Part shown: one piece after another, positions 59,494-64,000 of the stretch
How the letters are laid out: each line of letters opens with the position of its first letter
Position numbering within the stretch: position 1 is the first letter of the stretch
NCBI GenBank assembly: GCA_009761415.1
Contig: QUOL01000004.1
Coordinates: forward strand, 1,674,001-1,738,000
Length of the DNA: 64,000 bases
Source: Sarcomyxa edulis
Taxonomy: Eukaryota; Basidiomycota; Agaricomycetes; Agaricales; Mycenaceae
Direction of reading: 5' to 3'
The notes under the pieces: generated by a model
What the model saw: only the letters and a program-made list of their open reading frames with translations
What the model was told of the DNA's origin: nothing
Database searches by the model: none
Program-made: the position numbers and the translations under genes

Positions 59494-60174
59494 TCAATTT
59501 ACATTCTTCCTCCTGTCCACTTCTGTATAATCAGAGTTCCCTTCTGAAGCCGCGCCATACCATTTCCAAGCGTTCTTCTTTACGAACTCCTCGTAGGACC
59601 ACAGCTCCGGGTGCAAATTCGACAAGTCGTGGAAGACATACGCATCAGCTTCTATGGGGGCAGCGAGCTCGGCAACCGCAGGTAGAGGCTCTGGTTTCGA
59701 GGGAACGATATAAGCGCCAGATGATTCCTCGATGGTAGTAAGGGGTCCCAATGGATGGACGAGCACCCGGTCACGCGAGTATTCCTGTATAATCATTAGA
59801 ACGATTTGTGGATAGATCAGAGGCTCTCACAGATCCTTCGAACACATCCAAGAGCACAATATCCTTGCTTCGTAATCCTGTCACATAAGTTCCCCGCACA
59901 GACTTTTCTTCGGGTTCCAATTCCCTATCAATGATTGTTTTACCTTTCGAATATGGCACTATTCCAGGGTAATCGCCGTTCTGCGTTGTAAATCATCAGT
60001 AAGTTGAGATAGTGATTACAATTTACTTACCTTGACGTGATGTCTTGTATAATCCAAGAGGACTGCAGGACAAATCTGCAAGTGCGAAGCATCGTTATTG
60101 ATAACGCGCTTCAGAATCTCTGGGTGCATGAGTGTGCCATAGAAAAAGGCAGACGCGGTTGTTGTTTCGCTCAT
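59494..60174 (-). CDS. AIG2 / gamma-glutamylcyclotransferase-like protein
   Basis: A small cytosolic beta-barrel protein of the GGCT/AIG2 superfamily; relatives release 5-oxoproline from gamma-glutamyl peptides or amines. The minus-strand start at 60174 gives MSETTTASAFFYGTLMHPEI (YGTL is the substrate-loop motif, 60130-60145), VLLDYTRHHVKNGDYPGIVP, RGTYVTGLRSKDIVLLDVFE (59840-59905; the Glu after VF is the usual catalytic position), then across an intron EYSRDRVLVHP, ADAYVFHDLSNLHPELWSYE and a WYGAASEGNSDYTEVDRR end at 59494. Three introns. At about 190 residues it has the usual size. The family call is firm, the biochemical activity inferred. It is flanked on both sides by repeat-rich sequence. 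Confidence 0.85.
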
Positions 60175-60922
60175 CGTTGCTAGTCCAGGAGGGGGTTTGG
60201 AAGAGAAATGTTATGTGGACAAGCCTCTTTCGACTGCTGCAGCGATACGAGTGGATACGAGTTAGATCCGCCTTACTTATCTCTGTAAATTTCACATCCT
60301 ATAAATACGGCCCCAATTGAAGTCGATTATCAGATATCATGGAATCGCACCTTTGTTATTGCCTTGCTAAGCGCTAAGCCTGTATAGAGTCGGCGTAGAG
60401 GACATAATGTTTACGCAGCATAGGCGACTAGAGATGGAGAGAAAATTCGAAAAACTTGAAGCAAAGACAAAACGGAACCGTGACTGTAACGAATTCGGAC
60501 ATCGAACTTGACGAACCGAGTCAGTCGGACTCGTCGTCAATTCCATATCCTCCTACATTACACATTCTACATATCCTCTCCTCTATCGTATGTTTTCTGA
60601 ACTATCTAATATATTACAAGGAATAGTCGAACCATCCCAGGTATATCGGGAAGGAACGGAACCCCGTTCCCAGTAGTATAAAGTACAGTAGATTAGATAG
60701 TTTTTACCTTAGTGTTCTTTCGAATACGAGACTTTACTCCAGTTATCTCACTAACCCCTAAGACTCTTACATTCGGAACTCATTCTATTTCGTGTGTACG
60801 GATACTCGACACCAAACGCCGACTTCCGCCACATATTTTTAACTTGTAATTTTTTCTCGTAACTGGACGACGTATCGACGGTCTGATCACCCTCTACCTA
60901 CGTCTACCTACCCCTCCGACAA
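60175..60922. other. upstream region of LTR retrotransposon, probable 5' LTR and leader
   Basis: It precedes the Gag frame and follows the GGCT start by 750 bp. It holds a TATAAA at about 60677-60682 and an inverted repeat GGAACGG/CCGTTCC (60653-60670). LTR borders cannot be set because the 3' LTR is outside the window. A TGACTGTAAC near 60481 is a possible but unproven left edge. Confidence 0.35.
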
Positions 60923-63900
60923 ATGGCACCAACACGTTCTGGCGCCGATTTTCGGTATTCGGCTGGCCAACAGAATCCCGATGGTTCTGCGTCACTCGAG
61001 TCCGCTGTTGTTCCTGCTGGCGCTGCTGGTAATTCAACACTGGACGAAGAAATCAATCAAGGTGAGCAAGTAGTCTCTGAGTCATCGGAACTTACCCCAC
61101 TTGATTCTCTAGATGCGGCTAGCTTCGCGCTGCCGCCATCTGAGCAGGAGTTGTCCAAATCGGACATAGACGGGGCGACCGCTGAGTCGATCCCCGTGCA
61201 AGGCGTCGCGAACGTCTTGCCAGAGCATCCCCGAGCTTCGTACTCGAGTGTGGTTGCTGACCGGTCCAATGTCGGTGACGGCTTGGACGCAGGTTCCGTG
61301 GAGTTGTCGCGAGACTCACGGCAGAAGATTTCAGACCACGAGAGGTCTGACGAAGAGGGATTTATAACCCCTCGGTCGGTGACAAGGAGCCCGAGTCGTC
61401 CTAGCAAGGCGGCGTCTCCAAAGCCACAATCTTCGAAATTCTTTCCTAAATGGTTTGAAAATGCTCAAAAGGGATCTTCGAAGGCTCGGACTATTTCTGA
61501 CTGGGCTGACCTGCCAGATGATGGGTTGGGGGAGATTCCAGCAGAGTGGACACATAACATTAAAGTAGAGAAAGATACACCTCAATTATATACACCTATG
61601 AATGAGGTCATCAGCAAAGTTATGAGTGCTGCTGATGAAGAAACACGGCACTTACTTGAACGACGTCTGCGCCATGTGTTGGCAACTCCTGGGAAAGGTA
61701 TGGAAAGTGATTCCTCAGACTCAGGAGTGACAACGAGAAGTGGTGGAAGGCGACGTAGACGTAGCAGTCGTCGATCGAGTCCGTCGTCTCGGGGTGGGAA
61801 AGAAAAAGCCGCCCGTGATGACAGGGCCAGTGTATCGGGACGGAGAATCCCGGCGTCGGCGAAAGGCAAGGGTGTTGATCCCCTCGAACAAACTGGGATA
61901 CCGCCTTCACCGTTGACGGAGCAGACTACAGGAGACTCGGAGGATGAATACGATGCACTGCTCAAACAAGACTGGGAATTAGCGAATGAGCTACAACAGA
62001 AATTAGATGCAGAGGATGCAGCTATGCTGTCACTCCGAGAAGACTACTTACGGCGTGAACGGCTGAAGATGCAGGAAGCAGCAAGGTTGCAGCGCGAAGT
62101 AGATGCTATTCAGAAACGTATGCGTCAGAAAGCTCGAAGGGTGAAGGGAAAATCAGGCTTACCGGTGCTGGAAGAGATTGTAAAATCAAATCCAGTCATC
62201 TCCAAAGTCGAGATTGGCTCTACGCCAGCGAGAATGCACCGCGTTTCTGTGGTTCAGCCTGATCCGGTCTTACCCAAGCCCAGTGGTCGATTTGACAAGG
62301 CGTCTTCGCAGTTGCCAACATCGAGTCGGTTGCGTCGTGCGATGGAAGGTCGAGATCAGGATAATGGTGGATCATCTGGGTCTGAATTGCTGTCAGGTGC
62401 ATCACTCGGTCGTGGAGATAAGAAAGGAAAGAAGAGTGGTCACCTGTGGTCATCCGGGGATAGCGAAACATCTGACATGTTTCCTGAAGCACCGGATAGT
62501 GTGCATTCTAGTGATTCTGAACCTACGAAGTCACGAAAGCGTAAGCTCAAACGAAGGTACAATGATAAGATGCTACGATTGAAATATCAACAAGGTTTCT
62601 TGAAAGTAGACCCACCTTTCGTGTACAATGGGGAGGTACGAGCGGACCTATACAAAAAGTGGGTCCAGGAGGTACGACTGTTCACGCGGCTTGGTGGTCT
62701 GAAAGTAAGACAGAGCTTGTTAATAATGGGGAAGTATCTCGGAGGAAGAGCTTATCATTGGTATGATCGTGAGATTCGAGGAACGCGTAAGAATTACACG
62801 CTCGCGCAATTTTTCACAGGGTTATTCGACCATGTATTCCCTCCGGACTTTCGAGCCCAACAGCGTGATCTGTTTGATGTTTGTGAACAAAGAAAACGGA
62901 CGGTACGCGATTATCTGCAAAATCTTCGAGACTTAGCGAATACTGTTGGGAATCTGACGGATCAGGATATCGTACTCGGTTTCTGGAGGAGAAGTGAATC
63001 TTACCTTCGAATAGAATTCACGAAAGCTGGATATGATGCGGAGACCTTGACACTCGCTATGCTGGAAGATCTCGCAGTTAAGTACGAGAGAGTTCATGTA
63101 TTGGCTGAGAGAGAGGCACAACACGACAGAATTTCTAGCGGGAAGAACAATGGACGCTTGTTTGGAAATCGTGGGAACAATCGAGAGACAGATCGTTCGA
63201 ATTCCGGCAAGGAGTGGAAGTCGAAGACAGACTACCGTGTAGGCGAGAAAACAGCTCCAGCTGCAGTTGTTACTAGGTCTAATGGTGGTTCAGGTATCGC
63301 GCCGAGGCCTGTGGATAATAGAAAGGACACTGCAGGCAGTGAGGGGCGGAAAATAGCACAAGAAAAGAAGAACCGTTTGCGGTCAGAAGGTCGTTGCTTC
63401 CAGTGTGAGTCGAAGGAGCATATGCTGAAGGACTGTCCCAAGAGGCAACAGGTTCGTGCTCCAGCTGCTCGGGCAGTGCGGGTAGACTTTGGTGAGATCG
63501 AGAGACTGCGTGCGGTGAAAGTTGCAAACTCACTCGGACTGATGGCAGCAGTACCGGTACAGCATACAACTCTGAGCGAGTTTGAGGTCACTAGTGCACA
63601 GAATGAAGTGTTGGTACTGCGTGCTCTATGTATACTGAATGATGCCGTACCTTTGCCGTTTGATAATCTTGAAGGTTCGCGGTCTCCGTTGGATCTTGAG
63701 AGATTTGACATGTACCTAACCACAGATGAGGAGTTTGTGCTGACAGATCACCATTCGGGAGAGACACACCTGGTTCTGAGAGCTGACCTGATGAATCCCA
63801 GCTTCGATTTGGTACATTGGCTGGTGGTGCAGAAAGCGAATCGATTTGAGGAGCTTGAGACTGTCACCCGAGAGGTTCCATTCCACTATCCAGACTTGTT

Positions 63901-64000
63901 TGAAGACGAGTGGGATGACCTGCCTGCACTGCAGACTGTTAGTGACTCAGATGAAGAGTCTGAGCCTGAGATGGAGACAGAAACGAGCTGGACGGACATT
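60923..64000 (+). CDS. Gag (-Pol?) polyprotein of a Ty3/gypsy-type LTR retrotransposon, 3' truncated by window
   Basis: An uninterrupted frame of 1,026 codons from ATG 60923 (MAPTRSGADFRYSAGQQNPD) to the window end, with no intron and no stop. The N-terminal 560 residues are Ser-rich and charged, with a KWFENAQKGSSKARTISDWA block and a coiled coil (ELANELQQKLDAEDAAML, about residues 350-415). A retrotransposon-gag core spans about 565-735: FVYNGEVRADLYKKWVQEV, YLGGRAYHWYDREIRG, FFTGLFDHVFPPDFRAQQRD, VRDYLQNLRDLANTVGNL. A CCHC zinc knuckle, CFQCESKEHMLKDC, lies at about residue 825 (63391-63435). Beyond it is an acidic region leading towards the expected protease. The codon pattern is clean, suggesting a young copy. 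Reverse transcriptase and integrase would lie beyond 64,000; the Ty3 assignment rests on the Gag and zinc knuckle only. Confidence 0.85.
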   Translation, partial: MAPTRSGADFRYSAGQQNPDGSASLESAVVPAGAAGNSTLDEEINQGEQVVSESSELTPLDSLDAASFALPPSEQELSKSDIDGATAESIPVQGVANVLPEHPRASYSSVVADRSNVGDGLDAGSVELSRDSRQKISDHERSDEEGFITPRSVTRSPSRPSKAASPKPQSSKFFPKWFENAQKGSSKARTISDWADLPDDGLGEIPAEWTHNIKVEKDTPQLYTPMNEVISKVMSAADEETRHLLERRLRHVLATPGKGMESDSSDSGVTTRSGGRRRRRSSRRSSPSSRGGKEKAARDDRASVSGRRIPASAKGKGVDPLEQTGIPPSPLTEQTTGDSEDEYDALLKQDWELANELQQKLDAEDAAMLSLREDYLRRERLKMQEAARLQREVDAIQKRMRQKARRVKGKSGLPVLEEIVKSNPVISKVEIGSTPARMHRVSVVQPDPVLPKPSGRFDKASSQLPTSSRLRRAMEGRDQDNGGSSGSELLSGASLGRGDKKGKKSGHLWSSGDSETSDMFPEAPDSVHSSDSEPTKSRKRKLKRRYNDKMLRLKYQQGFLKVDPPFVYNGEVRADLYKKWVQEVRLFTRLGGLKVRQSLLIMGKYLGGRAYHWYDREIRGTRKNYTLAQFFTGLFDHVFPPDFRAQQRDLFDVCEQRKRTVRDYLQNLRDLANTVGNLTDQDIVLGFWRRSESYLRIEFTKAGYDAETLTLAMLEDLAVKYERVHVLAEREAQHDRISSGKNNGRLFGNRGNNRETDRSNSGKEWKSKTDYRVGEKTAPAAVVTRSNGGSGIAPRPVDNRKDTAGSEGRKIAQEKKNRLRSEGRCFQCESKEHMLKDCPKRQQVRAPAARAVRVDFGEIERLRAVKVANSLGLMAAVPVQHTTLSEFEVTSAQNEVLVLRALCILNDAVPLPFDNLEGSRSPLDLERFDMYLTTDEEFVLTDHHSGETHLVLRADLMNPSFDLVHWLVVQKANRFEELETVTREVPFHYPDLFEDEWDDLPALQTVSDSDEESEPEMETETSWTDI

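Noticed and set aside
61057..61407. Minus-strand frames within the Gag region
   Set aside because: Shadows of the continuous Gag frame, with no independent support.

Overview
The window looks like nuclear DNA of a basidiomycete fungus, most likely a mushroom-forming Agaricomycete. Almost every gene is cut by several short GT-AG introns of about 50-70 nt, gene spacing is tight on both strands, and the families fit (OPT transporter, basidiomycete-type MED19, I-BAR/Ivy1-like protein, SARAF, Srs2, metacaspase, Crinkler-like protein, Ty3-type Gag). No rRNA, tRNA, CRISPR or bacterial-style operon was found.

Layout. 0.3-8.2 kb: oligopeptide/siderophore-type OPT transporter (+), small basic-tailed hypothetical gene (+), a signal-peptide-bearing conserved protein (-), and Mediator subunit MED19/Rox3 (+). 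8.2-10.2 kb: no convincing gene. 10.2-18 kb: I-BAR-like protein (-), MFS transporter (+), SARAF-like calcium-entry regulator (+). 18.3-22 kb: divergent housekeeping pair CCT5 (-) and PP2A catalytic subunit (+), 163 bp apart. 22-27 kb: a doubtful multi-exon region, then a cytochrome P450 (-).

27.47-35.93 kb is the most striking part. A pogo-type (TA target, DD35D) DNA transposon of 4,225 bp carries a second copy of itself, inserted in opposite orientation at a TATA site 150 bp upstream of its first gene. The two copies look identical. The footprint is exactly 2 x 4,225 + 2 bp, and all TA target duplications, inverted termini and genes are still present. The result is a 3.76 kb inverted repeat around a 466 bp loop. 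Each copy encodes a spliced transposase (about 786 aa) and a spliced acidic accessory protein (about 157 aa). The composite lies in the 5' part, probably the first intron, of an FMN-dependent alpha-hydroxy-acid dehydrogenase whose remaining exons run to 38.06 kb.

38-44 kb: a Ser/Pro-rich hypothetical protein (+), a protein made of about five divergent ubiquitin-like modules (+) whose first module is frame-broken, and an Hsp20-type chaperone (-). 44.9-52 kb: Srs2-type UvrD helicase (-) and metacaspase (-). 52.9-58.4 kb: hexose-type MFS transporter (+) and a Crinkler-like protein (+) with an N-terminal ubiquitin-like header and a C-terminal kinase-fold domain. 58.4-60.9 kb: a 154 bp tandem duplication, a dispersed repeat also found near 49.0 kb, and an AIG2/gamma-glutamylcyclotransferase-like gene (-). 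From 60.92 kb to the window end one open frame encodes the Gag region of a Ty3/gypsy-type LTR retrotransposon.

The genes do not form a pathway cluster. They are a housekeeping backbone with accessory insertions. Gene models were built by eye from family conservation and splice signals, so exact exon edges are approximate unless stated.
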